A stretch of 64,000 nucleotides of DNA from JAFGJQ01 sp964495075 (GTDB taxonomy: Bacteria > Planctomycetota > Phycisphaerae > UBA1845): the NCBI GenBank assembly GCA_964495075.1, contig CAZBUJ010000010.1:41436-105435 (forward strand). Reading direction: 5' to 3'. The translations under genes were made by a program, and so were the position numbers. How positions within the stretch are numbered: position 1 is the stretch's first letter; every line of letters begins with the position of its first letter. The notes under the pieces were generated by a model. The model had not been told where the DNA came from and did no database searches. It worked only from the letters and a program-made list of their open reading frames with translations. Shown here one piece after another: positions 34,956-44,677 of the stretch.

Positions 34956-35653
34956 GTTCCGGCCCTTTCCAGAAAGCGATCAAAATCCACCAGCCCGATC
35001 GGCCGGTCGCGGTAGAGCCACTCCGCGGCCCGAATCGCACCCAGGGCAAACACCTCGGGCGATCGCGCCGAGTGAGTGATCGTAAGCGTCTCGGCGTGCC
35101 CCTCGAAAATCAGCGTGTGCTCGCCCGGCTGATTGCCGTGCCGCAACGCCGCCACCGGAAGATCGGACGCCGCACCCGCCTCCTCCAGCACCGACGCCAA
35201 CATGCGGGCGGTGCCGGACGGCGCGTCACGCTTCGACCGATGATGGCGCTCGACCAGCGCCGGCTCGAAACCCTCGATGTTACGCAGCAGCAGACCGGCC
35301 TGCCGGACCAGCCGCTTCATCACCGCGATCCCGATCGAGAAGTTGGCCGCGACCAGCAGCGAGGCCCCGGCCTCGCGGGCCACCGCGTCCAGCGACCGGG
35401 GATCCCAGCCGGTCGTCCCGCTCACCACCGGCACGCCCAACGCCAGCACGGTCCGGACGTTGCCTTCGGCCGCCTCCGGCTGCGTGAACTCGATCACGAC
35501 GTCCGGGGCCGTCGCCCGCACCGCGTCGGCCAGCGGCCGACCCGCCGCGTCGCCGTCCACGTCGATCTGATTGACAATGGTGTGTCCGAGGTCGCCGGCG
35601 ACCGATGTCACCGCCCGCCCCATGCGCCCCAGTCCGACCACAACAATGTTCAT
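34940..35653 (-). CDS. dapB: 4-hydroxy-tetrahydrodipicolinate reductase
   Basis: NAD(P)H-dependent second step of the dap pathway, 237 residues. Rossmann motif VVVGLGRMGRAV is at the N-terminus, then EFTQPEA and VSGTTGW in the nucleotide-binding part. The catalytic E-R-H-H-R-S-K-R-D-A-P-S-G-T segment is intact, with histidine and lysine in place. First gene of the overlapping dapB-dapA-dapD operon. Confidence 0.94.
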   Translation of the reverse strand: MNIVVVGLGRMGRAVTSVAGDLGHTIVNQIDVDGDAAGRPLADAVRATAPDVVIEFTQPEAAEGNVRTVLALGVPVVSGTTGWDPRSLDAVAREAGASLLVAANFSIGIAVMKRLVRQAGLLLRNIEGFEPALVERHHRSKRDAPSGTARMLASVLEEAGAASDLPVAALRHGNQPGEHTLIFEGHAETLTITHSARSPEVFALGAIRAAEWLYRDRPIGLVDFDRFLERAGTWTNG

Positions 35654-35844
35654 GCCCGACTCCGGAATGGATGGACGGTCGATTGTAGCGTGCGGAACCG
35701 CCCTTGTCGCGCCTATTTATCGACCGTCGACCGACGACCGCCGCAGCGTTTTCGCCGCGCCACGACATCCCCCGCCCGACGCGATGCAACGGGGTCGCTT
35801 CACCTGCTCCCACCTACGCGGTACGCGGCTGAAGCCGTGCGGTG

Positions 35845-36240
35845 TGCCTCGGCCCATCCTGTTGCTGATCGCGTTGATGGGAGGCCTGACGCCGATCGGG
35901 TTCGCGTGGCGGTCGCCGAACCGCCGCCGATATGGATCGCCTGGGTCCGCTTCGGCACCGCGGGGATCCGGCTCCGGGCAACGGTGCGGGCACTTGGGCG
36001 GCGACTGGCGTACCGCGCCAAAGACCTGCGCTGGTTAATCGGACTCGGGCTCACTGAACTACCGGCGGTTCTACATCGTGCTCGCGAGATGGGAAACGAC
36101 CCGGGCGATGGTGGTCGTCAACGGGACGTCTCTCGTGACGGTCGCCGTCGAGTGGCTCTTCTGCGACGAACGGCTCCACCGTCTACTTCTTCGTGGGTGG
36201 GGCGCTGATTGTGGCCGCCAGTGACCTCGACGTTCTCGCC
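35845..36240 (+). pseudogene. remnant of a DMT-superfamily (EamA-type) transporter
   Basis: In successive plus-strand frames one reads GPILLLIALMGGLTPIGFA, then PPPIWIAWVRFGTAGIRL and LAYRAKDLRWLIGLGL, then TSLVTVAVEWLFCDERL, and finally VYFFVGGALIVAAS. These are, in order, the start, second helix, loop and last helix of an EamA permease. Frame changes and a loss of roughly half the length show that the gene is dead. The gap between dapB and the lipoprotein gene (35654-36259) holds nothing else. Confidence 0.5.
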
Positions 36241-36259
36241 AACGTCCGGCGTCGACCCG

Positions 36260-38197
36260 TTACGGCCCACAGGTCAGCACGCGGCTCGCATCGGCGCGGA
36301 GCGTGTTCACCACGTCGCGCAACCCCTTGAACGCCTCCGGCGAAATGGTCTCCTGCGAGACGTCGATCGACTGGTGCACGCGAATGCCGCTCTCCGTGAC
36401 CTCCACCCGCTGACCCGCGCTCCCCCACGCGCCTTTGACCGTCGGCACGGTGGCCGGGAGGATGTCGGCCGACCACCCGTCGGGCAGCTCGACCATCACG
36501 TTCACGTCCTGCACGAACCGGCCGGCCAGGCCGACGTCGGTCGCCCGATAGGACTGATCCAACGGCATGGGGAAGTCCGCCAGGCAGACCGGCCCGTCAC
36601 CCAGAACGAGGACGTGCTGTGATCCCGCCTTCACGAGAGGTTCTTTGGAGGCGACGTTGACGGTGGCCCGCAGCGATTCGTCCGACAGCGTTGCGATCAC
36701 GTGGCTGGTGACGTGAAACCCGCTGGCGATCCGGCCGACCAGCCGTTCGAGCAACCGTTCCTGCTGGCCGCTCGTCTCCAGCGCGGCCGGATCGTAGAAC
36801 GCGCCGGTGAGGTGGACCCGCCATTCGCCGGCGGCGTGACCGTCCCCGTCGATCGTGACTTTTCCGCTGACATACATCCGGCTGGTGGTTTTCTCACCCC
36901 GCGCTTCGATGTAGGTCTTGCGGAGCGGACCCCCTTTCTCGGATCCCGGGCTGGCCCCGAGCAGCCAATGCCGACCCCAGCCGCCGGGGCTGCGGAACAC
37001 GCCGGTCTGCGGATTGACCATTACGGTGCCATCCGGCGTTCTCGCGATCACGACCACGCCGGCCAGTTCGGACGCGGTGGGGACCGTCTCGTTCCACGTG
37101 GTCGCGCCGACGGCCACTTCGATCGACGACGGGATGTCCGCCGCCATCAGCGCCGCCGCCCAAACGGCGGCCGCCTCGAGCGGACTGCCGCAGTTCGAGC
37201 GGAACGCCTCAGACGCCGGCCGACATTGAAGCCCGCGGTACGTCTTGGGCGACGCCAAGGTATTGAACGAGTCCTGCAGTTTCTTCGCGATGCGGGCGAC
37301 CTGTTCGGTCGGGTCGATCGCGTCTTCCACCGCGTCTTTCACAAACGCCCGGATCGCGTCGTCCGGTTCGGCCGCCGCCGTCACCCGCTCGACGATCGCG
37401 GATACCCACTGCTCCACGCTGCCGCACGTAGTAAAGTGGAACCGCGGACACCGCTCGCGCCAGGGCAGTGACTGCGGTTCGGCCGGGGCGCCGGACAGGT
37501 TGGGGAACAGCCACGTGTATCGGCTCATGCCGCCGTCCGTGTCTGACCGCGTCGAATACTCGGCGGCGTTGAGGCCGTCCACCCGATGCCGGATCGGCGT
37601 TCCCTCCGGGACGGTCACCAGGATGATCCGTTCGACGGTGGGATAGTCGCTATCGATCCGGAGATCCCCTTCCATCCACGGCACCACGCCGGGCTGCGTG
37701 ACGACCTCGTAGTCCAGCTCCATCACGGCGTTGTCCTGGATACCGCTGAAACAGATCACCTGCTGGCACCACCGCGCATAGTACGGCCAGCCACCGACGT
37801 CGTCCGGCGCAGCGAGGTTGTACGAATAGTCCGGTACGGGCAATACCGTGCCGTCGGGCAGGTGCGTGCGGGCAGTGTGAATGACCAGCTTGTCCTGCCC
37901 TTCGCAGAAGTCGATCCGCGGGTCCGCCTCGGCGCGAATCGGGCGGCGGCTCAGCAGCTTGAGCCAACGCTGGTCGCGGCGGTGAACGGTGCCGTCTTTC
38001 GCCAGCGTCCACTGCGTCACCCAGCGAAGGTTGATGGCATCCGCGCCCGGGTACTGATCCGCCCCGACCGAGAGGTCCGGCGGTTGACTCGTCAACTCCA
38101 CTTGCGGGGCGGCGGCCGTCGTCTGGCACCCCGCCGCGCCGACCAGCAGCGCCACGCCGGCGATCAGGATCGTTCGTTGCGTCTTACAGGAAGTCAT
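36260..38197 (-). CDS. lipoprotein with DUF3857 and transglutaminase-like domains
   Basis: A 645-residue exported protein. A lipobox-like VGAAGC (about residues 19-24) follows the signal helix, so it is probably a lipoprotein. The DUF3857 beta domain covers about 50-240 (LAKDGTVHRRDQRWLKLLS). The transglutaminase-like core is around 290-420, with a cysteine in SNCGSPLEAAAVWAAALM aligned to the usual GDCKD nucleophile; a His/Asp pair is less clear. The C-terminal 200 residues are a beta-rich domain. It is a paralogue of the next gene (38295-40301), with 97 bases between them. Substrate unknown. Confidence 0.8.
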   Translation of the reverse strand: MTSCKTQRTILIAGVALLVGAAGCQTTAAAPQVELTSQPPDLSVGADQYPGADAINLRWVTQWTLAKDGTVHRRDQRWLKLLSRRPIRAEADPRIDFCEGQDKLVIHTARTHLPDGTVLPVPDYSYNLAAPDDVGGWPYYARWCQQVICFSGIQDNAVMELDYEVVTQPGVVPWMEGDLRIDSDYPTVERIILVTVPEGTPIRHRVDGLNAAEYSTRSDTDGGMSRYTWLFPNLSGAPAEPQSLPWRERCPRFHFTTCGSVEQWVSAIVERVTAAAEPDDAIRAFVKDAVEDAIDPTEQVARIAKKLQDSFNTLASPKTYRGLQCRPASEAFRSNCGSPLEAAAVWAAALMAADIPSSIEVAVGATTWNETVPTASELAGVVVIARTPDGTVMVNPQTGVFRSPGGWGRHWLLGASPGSEKGGPLRKTYIEARGEKTTSRMYVSGKVTIDGDGHAAGEWRVHLTGAFYDPAALETSGQQERLLERLVGRIASGFHVTSHVIATLSDESLRATVNVASKEPLVKAGSQHVLVLGDGPVCLADFPMPLDQSYRATDVGLAGRFVQDVNVMVELPDGWSADILPATVPTVKGAWGSAGQRVEVTESGIRVHQSIDVSQETISPEAFKGLRDVVNTLRADASRVLTCGP

Positions 38198-38294
38198 GTC
38201 TCGAAAGCTCCTCCACTACGATCGACCGCTATCCGGCGGGTCGCACGCGCCGTGTTCCAATCGATCCCCCGTCCACCCGGCCGACCCGTCCCTC

Positions 38295-40301
38295 TTATCC
38301 GACCACCCGGCACACGGCCCACTCGTTGGCGAGATCCTTCATGGCGTCGAAGGTCTTCTTGAAGTCGGGGTAGTCTTCGACCGGAATGCGATTGTGTTTG
38401 ACCACGAACTCGAAGCGATAGGTCAGCGTATTGCCGTCCCCCGCGGCTTCGAACTCGAGCGAGGCCGAGCCGGAATCCATCGACTGCTTCTCGGGCACAT
38501 GCTCGATCGTCCAGTTGTCCGGCAACCGAACCGTCTCTTCGTACCGGACCAGGCGCGTCGCCCGCATGCGGACGCCCGTTTGGCGTTCGTCCGCGTCGAA
38601 CGAGTAGTTGAAGTCCCGCATCAGCATCCGGACGAACGGCTGCGACATCAACGGCAAGCGGAACACGCGATGCTCATCGCGGCCGGCGGCGTACGACTCC
38701 GCGGCAACTTCCACGTCGACGTAACTGTCACGCGTGTAATCGCGCGGCTCGATGAAGTCCAGCTTCTCGATCCGTGCGTTCGGAGCGATGTTCAGCGATC
38801 GTTCGAACAGCGCCTTGCGCTCCGGAATCGGCGTTCTCGAGATGGTGCGGCGAATCGCCGTGCACGGCGAGCCCGACATCTCCATGTGGATGCGGGTCGT
38901 TAACGAGCCGTCCGCGCTCACCGTGCTCTCGCTGCGCCCGATCAGCTTGTTGTACTCCGGCGGAAAATTCGGTGACAGCGTCAGCGGCTCGCCCTCCGGC
39001 GTGCCGTACACCAGCCCCTGCAACGCCTCCCAACTCGACCACATCTCCCGGCTGTCCGGAATCCACGTCGGGTCGTACACGCGAAACGTTCCGTCCGCCC
39101 CCCGCACCGCGGTCACCGTATGGTTGAACTGATCGGCCGGGATCGCCTCGACCCGCGGGCCGGCCATCGTCAATGCGGGATAGGCGTCGATGCCGGCCGC
39201 CCGCAACATCGTGATCAGCATGCCGGCCTTGTCCTTGCACACGCCGCCCAGGTCGCGGAACGTCTCGATCCCCCGGTGCAACGTGAAGCCCTCGCACGGA
39301 CCGCGGCTCGTCCCGTAGTATCGGATGTTGTCCGCCACCCAGTGGTTGAGCGCCGCGATCTTCTCTTCCTCGTCCGTCAGCCCGGCCGTCAGCTCCGCCA
39401 CCTTGGCCCGAATCGCGTCGTTGGCCTCGAACTGCGCCTTGTTCGCCTCCCAGAACCAGCGCGATTTCATCTCCCAGTCCGGGACAGTCGCCATCACGAC
39501 CTTGAGAATACGATCGTCCTCCGACAGCGCGTGCGGCTCGTGCGGAACCGGCGGGATGTCCTCGGCCGAAAAGCTGTACACGTGGTGGTCGTGATCGAAC
39601 CACAGCGATGTCTTGAGTTCGCCGTTGTAGACCTCGAATTGCAACGGCTTGTCCTTGGGCATGTATACCGTGTACCGCTTCTTGACGATCGGGGAGCTGC
39701 CCTGAAACCGCGCTACCTCGTACCAGTGGCCGGGCATCGGCGGCTGAAGCGTCTCTTCCGCACCGGCCGCGCCCCGGCCGCCGGCCCCGGCCGCCCCCTC
39801 GGCGAGGTAGGCGATGTTGAAACCGGTCTTGCTGATCCGGATCTCCAGGCAATCGCCCACCGCAAGCCGCGGGATGTCCAGCAGGTGCTGGCGGTTGCCC
39901 CAGTAGATCATGTGTTGCGGGGCCGGACGGGTGATTATCGTCCCCGTGGGCACGTCCTCCACCGCCCCGTCCTTCCGGTGAATCCGCACCCGCTTGATCG
40001 TCACCCGGTTGGTCGCCGGGTCGTACTCCTCCCGGAGCACCGACTGCGAGCGCACCCCGGCGTCGGTGAGAATCTTGATCAACTGGCAGCTCTCCGTAGT
40101 AGCCAGCCCGCTGTCCTGGACGTACACGTCCGCTTCATCAAGCAGGTAGACCACCGCGGCGTTGTCGTAGTCCTTGGCCTCGCCGGCGGCGTCGATCAAC
40201 TCGCGGATGCCCGCCTCAGTGACCGGCTCCGGCGGGCCGGCCGCCAGCCCCGCACCGTGACTGATCGTGATCGCGGCTAGAATAGTCAGCAGCCTGTGCA
40301 T
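38295..40301 (-). CDS. exported DUF3857/transglutaminase-like protein
   Basis: A 668-residue protein with a signal peptide (MHRLLTILAAITISHGAGLAAG, start 40301; upstream ATG 40316 is possible). The DUF3857 domain occupies about 60-250. The transglutaminase core has an intact triad: Cys in GGVCKDKAGML, His in FNHTVTAV and Asp in YDPTW. The C-terminal part is a beta domain (from about 480). Such proteins crosslink or hydrolyse amide bonds on secreted proteins or peptidoglycan-linked peptides; this one is likely active, whereas its paralogue downstream is less certain. Confidence 0.85.
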   Translation of the reverse strand: MHRLLTILAAITISHGAGLAAGPPEPVTEAGIRELIDAAGEAKDYDNAAVVYLLDEADVYVQDSGLATTESCQLIKILTDAGVRSQSVLREEYDPATNRVTIKRVRIHRKDGAVEDVPTGTIITRPAPQHMIYWGNRQHLLDIPRLAVGDCLEIRISKTGFNIAYLAEGAAGAGGRGAAGAEETLQPPMPGHWYEVARFQGSSPIVKKRYTVYMPKDKPLQFEVYNGELKTSLWFDHDHHVYSFSAEDIPPVPHEPHALSEDDRILKVVMATVPDWEMKSRWFWEANKAQFEANDAIRAKVAELTAGLTDEEEKIAALNHWVADNIRYYGTSRGPCEGFTLHRGIETFRDLGGVCKDKAGMLITMLRAAGIDAYPALTMAGPRVEAIPADQFNHTVTAVRGADGTFRVYDPTWIPDSREMWSSWEALQGLVYGTPEGEPLTLSPNFPPEYNKLIGRSESTVSADGSLTTRIHMEMSGSPCTAIRRTISRTPIPERKALFERSLNIAPNARIEKLDFIEPRDYTRDSYVDVEVAAESYAAGRDEHRVFRLPLMSQPFVRMLMRDFNYSFDADERQTGVRMRATRLVRYEETVRLPDNWTIEHVPEKQSMDSGSASLEFEAAGDGNTLTYRFEFVVKHNRIPVEDYPDFKKTFDAMKDLANEWAVCRVVG

Positions 40302-40627
40302 CGAGTTGCCTCTCATGGGTACCGTCCTGATTGTTGACCCGCGGGAACCCCGTCGTCAGCGCAATATGCACGCCCGGATGCCGCTTGGCGCATCCAGACC
40401 GATGACTGTAGCAGCTGGGCACAACCGCGTCCAGCAAACGGGGCGCCCGCCCGGCCGCGACCGACGAGCCGGATCCCACTTGCGGGCGTTGTGCCCGCTC
40501 AATAAATTTGCCCTGCCGACGGGGCGGAGGCGGATCCGGTCTCGTCGCACCGCGGACGCGGGACCGCCCGCGGCACGATCGCCACGTGGCCGCACGGCCG
40601 CGGGCTCCGTCCATGAGGACCTGGGTC

Positions 40628-41815
40628 ATGAAGTACGCCATCGTGCTGCCGGACGGCGCGGCCGACGAACCGGTCGATGTGCTGGCGGGTCGCACCCCGC
40701 TGGAGATGGCCACGATCCCCAATATCGACTGGATTTCGACCAACGGCCGGCAAGGCCGTGTTACCACGGTACCCAAAGGGTTCGCCCCGGGCAGCGACGT
40801 CTGCATCATGTCGTTGTTCGGATACAACCCGGCGAGGGAATACAGCGGCCGGGCCCCGTTGGAAGCCGCCGCCCGCCGTGTGCCGGTCGGCCCCGACGAT
40901 CTTGTCTTCCGGTGCAACCTGGTCACGGTGATTGACGGCGTGATGGAGGACTTTACCGCCGGCCACATCTCGTCCAACGAAGCCGGGACCCTGATCAGCG
41001 CGCTGAACGACCAGGTGGCGGGCGGGTCGAGCCGGTTCCACGCCGGCGTGTCCTACCGGCACCTCGTCGTCATCCACGATAGTGCCGAGATCGAATGCGC
41101 CTGCACCCCGCCCCATGACATCATCGGGAAGAAAGTGCAGAGCTACCTGCCCAAGGGCGCCGGGGCCGACCGGATCAAGAACATCATGGACCGGGCCCGC
41201 GTCATGCTCGCGGAGCATGAAATCAACGCCGTCCGGCACGACCTCGGCGAGAACCAGGCCACCGACATCTGGCTCTGGGGCCAGGGCAAGCATCGGCCCA
41301 TGGAGGCCTTTCACGACCGCTTCGGTATCCGGGCCTGCGTGATCGCCGCGGTCGACCTGGTCCGCGGGCTGGGCCGGGTGGTGGGGATGGACGTGATCGA
41401 CGTACCCGGCGCCACCGGCTACCTCGACACCGACTATCGCGCGAAAGGGCAAGCCGCCATCGAAGCACTCGACCGGTATGATCTCGTCGTGGTGCACATC
41501 GAAGCGCCGGACGAGGCCGGGCATAACGGCGATGCCCGGGCCAAGATCCAAACCCTCGAACGGATCGACAAACACATCGTCGGACCGCTGCTCGACCGAC
41601 TGCGGACCACCGACGCGTGGAAGATCCTCGTCGCCCCCGACCACCCGACGCCGATCCATCGCCGCACCCACACCGCTGATCCGCCTCCGTTCTGCCTCGC
41701 CGGCACGGGCGTGTACACCGTCCTCGAACGCCCCTTCACCGAGAAATCCGCCGCGGCAAGCGACCTGCAGATCGACCCCGGCCACGCGCTGATGCAGTAT
41801 TTCCTCAAACCGTGA
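40628..41815 (+). CDS. ApgM-type phosphomutase, possible homoserine kinase
   Basis: A 395-residue alkaline-phosphatase-fold enzyme of the archaeal cofactor-independent phosphoglycerate mutase (ApgM) branch. YAIVLPDGAADEP starts the metal site, SDVCIMSLFGYNP holds the phosphoserine nucleophile, and HIEAPDEAGHNGD plus LVAPDHPTP give the remaining metal ligands. ATG 40628 has AGGA 8 bases upstream. Members next to aspartokinase genes have been proposed to be homoserine kinases in organisms without ThrB. The aspartokinase gene starts 1 kb downstream here, so that role is an alternative to glycolytic phosphoglycerate mutase and cannot be decided by eye. Confidence 0.8.
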   Translation: MKYAIVLPDGAADEPVDVLAGRTPLEMATIPNIDWISTNGRQGRVTTVPKGFAPGSDVCIMSLFGYNPAREYSGRAPLEAAARRVPVGPDDLVFRCNLVTVIDGVMEDFTAGHISSNEAGTLISALNDQVAGGSSRFHAGVSYRHLVVIHDSAEIECACTPPHDIIGKKVQSYLPKGAGADRIKNIMDRARVMLAEHEINAVRHDLGENQATDIWLWGQGKHRPMEAFHDRFGIRACVIAAVDLVRGLGRVVGMDVIDVPGATGYLDTDYRAKGQAAIEALDRYDLVVVHIEAPDEAGHNGDARAKIQTLERIDKHIVGPLLDRLRTTDAWKILVAPDHPTPIHRRTHTADPPPFCLAGTGVYTVLERPFTEKSAAASDLQIDPGHALMQYFLKP

Positions 41816-42054
41816 CCGCGCCGCCGCGGCCACCGGGCAAAAAACGCGGCGGCCCGGCCCCGCCGATCATTACTTATGCAATCGCAGCAGGTTACGACAC
41901 TGTGCCCGACCCGACGGGGGCCCCGAAGCCGCGTCGGCCCCGCCGAGGACCCCGGCGGCGGCTACTGGCGTAAAGTTTTGAATCACAAAGGGTCGATAAC
42001 TTCAGGCGAGTGGCATCAGGTTTCCCGATGTTGGTATCGAAGGAGCCGAAGGGA

Positions 42055-42672
42055 ATGGAAACGTCCACCTGGGTCGATCAGAGACGGGCCGCCGCCGCAC
42101 GGCGCGAGCGTCCCCGCCCGCAACACGGTATTCGCATCGAGGCGGCATCGGACGGATCGCTTGGGCCGACCGATGCACCCACGCCGACCGACATGTACCT
42201 CGAAGCCACCACCCCCGATGGGGAAACCGCGTCCTGGTTCGACGACTGGTGGTGGATGGAATGCCTGTCGCGGTGGAAGAACGACCACCTGATCGTCCAC
42301 ATCCAACCCACACCGGCCGCACTGCTCCACCCAGTCGTCCTCCACCATATGGAAATGGTGCGCCGCGTCGCCCCGAACTGGCGGGTCATCGGCCTCTGCT
42401 GGCTTGAGGAACTGGACCTGGAAGCGTCCCCCGAAGCCATCGCCCGTAGCCCGTACCATGAAGTGCGAATCTCCGACGCACCGATGCCGCAGGCAGCCGC
42501 GGAGGCGAACCCCAACCGACCGGCCCGAATCCAGGATCTGGTGGGCGCGGTGCGACGGGCCCAGAAGGCGATCGGACGGACCCTGCCCGTCTTGACCCGC
42601 GAATCGCAGCCGCCCCCGGCCGCGCAGGCCCCGGCGCCCGCAACGGCCTGCGCCGTCAAAGCCACGACGTGA
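42055..42672 (+). CDS. hypothetical protein with Trp-rich core
   Basis: A 205-residue protein from ATG 42055, which follows AGGAG (42041-42045) by 9 bases. Residues about 55-150 look folded (SWFDDWWWMECLSRWKNDHLI, then a helical HPVVLHHMEMVRRV and WLEELDLEASPEA). The ends are proline- and alanine-rich and probably disordered. No family is recognised. The gene ends just before a strong terminator (42700-42737) and is co-oriented with the flanking ApgM-like and lysC genes. Confidence 0.6.
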   Translation: METSTWVDQRRAAAARRERPRPQHGIRIEAASDGSLGPTDAPTPTDMYLEATTPDGETASWFDDWWWMECLSRWKNDHLIVHIQPTPAALLHPVVLHHMEMVRRVAPNWRVIGLCWLEELDLEASPEAIARSPYHEVRISDAPMPQAAAEANPNRPARIQDLVGAVRRAQKAIGRTLPVLTRESQPPPAAQAPAPATACAVKATT

Positions 42673-42699
42673 CCGGGCGTCATCCGTCGTATTACACCC

Positions 42700-42737
42700 C
42701 CTCCCGTCGTTGACCACAGCGGCGGGAGGTTTTTTTT
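42700..42737 (+). terminator. rho-independent terminator before lysC
   Basis: CCTCCCGTCG (42700-42709) pairs with CGGCGGGAGG (42720-42729), with one G-T pair and a 10-base loop, and is followed by eight T. It ends the transcript of the preceding hypothetical gene and isolates lysC, which starts 65 bases downstream. Confidence 0.9.
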
Positions 42738-42801
42738 ACGCAGGCCGCCCGCCCGGTGTATGATCCAGCAGTCGCCGCAGCGCGACGCGAGAAGACACCG
42801 C

Positions 42802-44034
42802 ATGGGACTGCGCGTTCAGAAATTCGGCGGGACGAGCCTCGCGACGGCTGAACGGATTCACCGGGCCGCCCGCCGGGCGATCCGCGCGAGGCGGGAGGGA
42901 CTCGACGTCGTCATGGTCGTGTCCGCCATCGGCGGCACCACAGACAAACTCGTCGCCCTCGCCCAGGAGATCTCGCCCCGCCCGCCACGCCGGGAAATGG
43001 ACATGCTGTTGACCACCGGCGAGCAGGTGTCCATCGCGCTGATGGCCATGGCCATCGATACCGCCGGACTGCAGGCGATCAGTCTGACCGGCGGGCAACT
43101 CGGGTTGGTCACGGACAGCGTCCACACCCACGCCCGCATCCAGCGCATCAGCAAGGACCGCATCTGCCGCGAGCTCACCGCCGGCAACATCGTGATCGTG
43201 GCCGGCTTCCAGGGCATCGACGAGAACGGCGAGATCACCACGCTGGGCCGTGGCGCGTCCGACACGACGGCCACCGCCCTGGCCGCCGTTCTCGGGGCCG
43301 ACATCTGCGAAATCTACACGGACGTGGACGGCGTCTACACCAGCGACCCGCGGCTGGTGCCCCAGGCCCGCAAACTCGATTACGTCGGTTACGACGAAAT
43401 GCTCGAACTCGCCGGCGCCGGGGCCAAGGTGATGCACTCGCGGGCCATCGAGTTCGCCAAGAAGCACAGTGTCCCCGTCCACGTGCGCAGTTCACTAACC
43501 GACGTACCGGGAACCATGATCATGGCGGAAACACCGGGAATGGAAGATGTCGTCGTCCGCGGCGTCACCCTCAAAGAGAACCTCGTGATGGTCGTGATGA
43601 TCGGCGTGCCGAACACGCCGGGCACCGCCGCTTCGATCTTCGCCGAAGTCGCCCGGCACAACATCGTCGTCGACGACATCATCCAGAACATCTACGGCAA
43701 CGGCAAAATCGCCAACATCGGCTTCAGCACCGACGAGCACGAAGCCGACCGGGCCCGCGAGCTCTGCGAGACCATGGCCCGGGAGCGCGGTTACGGCCAC
43801 GTCGAGCTCGACGAAGACGTCTGCAAGGTCTCGGTGGTGGGCATCGGCATGCGCACCCATTCGGGCGTGGCCTACCGCGTGTTCAACGTGCTGGCCGACG
43901 CCCGGATCAACATCCACTCCATCTCGACCAGCGAGATCGTGATCAGTTGCATTATCGATGCCGAAGACGGCCCTCGCGCCCTTCAACTCCTCCACGACGG
44001 GTTCGACCTGGACAAGGCGCCGGCGGAGGCGTAG
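42802..44034 (+). CDS. lysC: aspartate kinase (aspartokinase)
   Basis: Phosphorylates aspartate, the first step to lysine, threonine and methionine. A 410-residue monofunctional enzyme. KFGGTSLA near the start is the ATP-binding motif, MDMLLTTGEQVSIALMAMAI and the TLGRGASDTTATALAAVL motif follow, then two ACT domains from about 265 to the end (TLKENLVMVVMIGVP and CKVSVVGIGMRTHSGV), the expected feedback site for lysine or threonine. ATG 42802 leads directly to the conserved MGLRVQKFGG. An open frame to 42760 lacks conservation. No homoserine dehydrogenase fusion. Confidence 0.95.
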   Translation: MGLRVQKFGGTSLATAERIHRAARRAIRARREGLDVVMVVSAIGGTTDKLVALAQEISPRPPRREMDMLLTTGEQVSIALMAMAIDTAGLQAISLTGGQLGLVTDSVHTHARIQRISKDRICRELTAGNIVIVAGFQGIDENGEITTLGRGASDTTATALAAVLGADICEIYTDVDGVYTSDPRLVPQARKLDYVGYDEMLELAGAGAKVMHSRAIEFAKKHSVPVHVRSSLTDVPGTMIMAETPGMEDVVVRGVTLKENLVMVVMIGVPNTPGTAASIFAEVARHNIVVDDIIQNIYGNGKIANIGFSTDEHEADRARELCETMARERGYGHVELDEDVCKVSVVGIGMRTHSGVAYRVFNVLADARINIHSISTSEIVISCIIDAEDGPRALQLLHDGFDLDKAPAEA

Positions 44035-44677
44035 AGTCCATCGACTGCGATCGGCTGGGGCCGCCGAGGCATGGACGCTCACATGTTTTTCCTGACACTG
44101 TTTTCTGCCCCGTATCATGCTTATTGTGCGGCACGACCGACACCTCGTCTCTAATCGGCTGACTCTCGGCGACAACCGAATGCGCCTGCGTCCGTAGGTA
44201 ACCGTCGCTACGCAGCGCACATGCCCGGGGCTCGCCTCGCGAATACGCACGGTAGCTCAGTGATCGATCTTGGACAGCAAAAGGTATCACTCAGTGACCT
44301 CCCATTGTCAAGCGATAATGAATCCCCAGGCGGTTCTTCCTTGTCGGTCGAACGCGGTCTTCGCCGTTCTGCGTCTGCAATCGCCGTGCTATGGGCCGCG
44401 GTGTTCGCTCGTTTGGTGGACGTGTACTACCCGTCCCTGGCACGAGTCGCGCTGGCACCACCGTATGCATCGTGCCTAGCGCGTTTCCACACGCATCGTA
44501 CGCTGCGGGGTCCGCGACTGGTGCCCGGTACCAGTCGTGCTGGCCGTCGTGCCCGCGTGCGCTTTTGAATACGCGCGAGCGGACTTCAGCCTGGGGCCGT
44601 CGCTTGCCGCACCCCTTGCACATTCCTGCACGGTGACCATGATCAAACGGGACCGACAGACGTCTGAGTGAACCGCC
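44035..44677. other. intergenic stretch without a convincing gene
   Basis: Long frames on both strands here are not coherent. A 7-bp inverted pair (GACTGGT and ACCAGTC, near 44516-44536) and related GGCACGAGTCG stretches are the only repeats noticed. No promoter is obvious before the nuclease gene. Confidence 0.35.
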
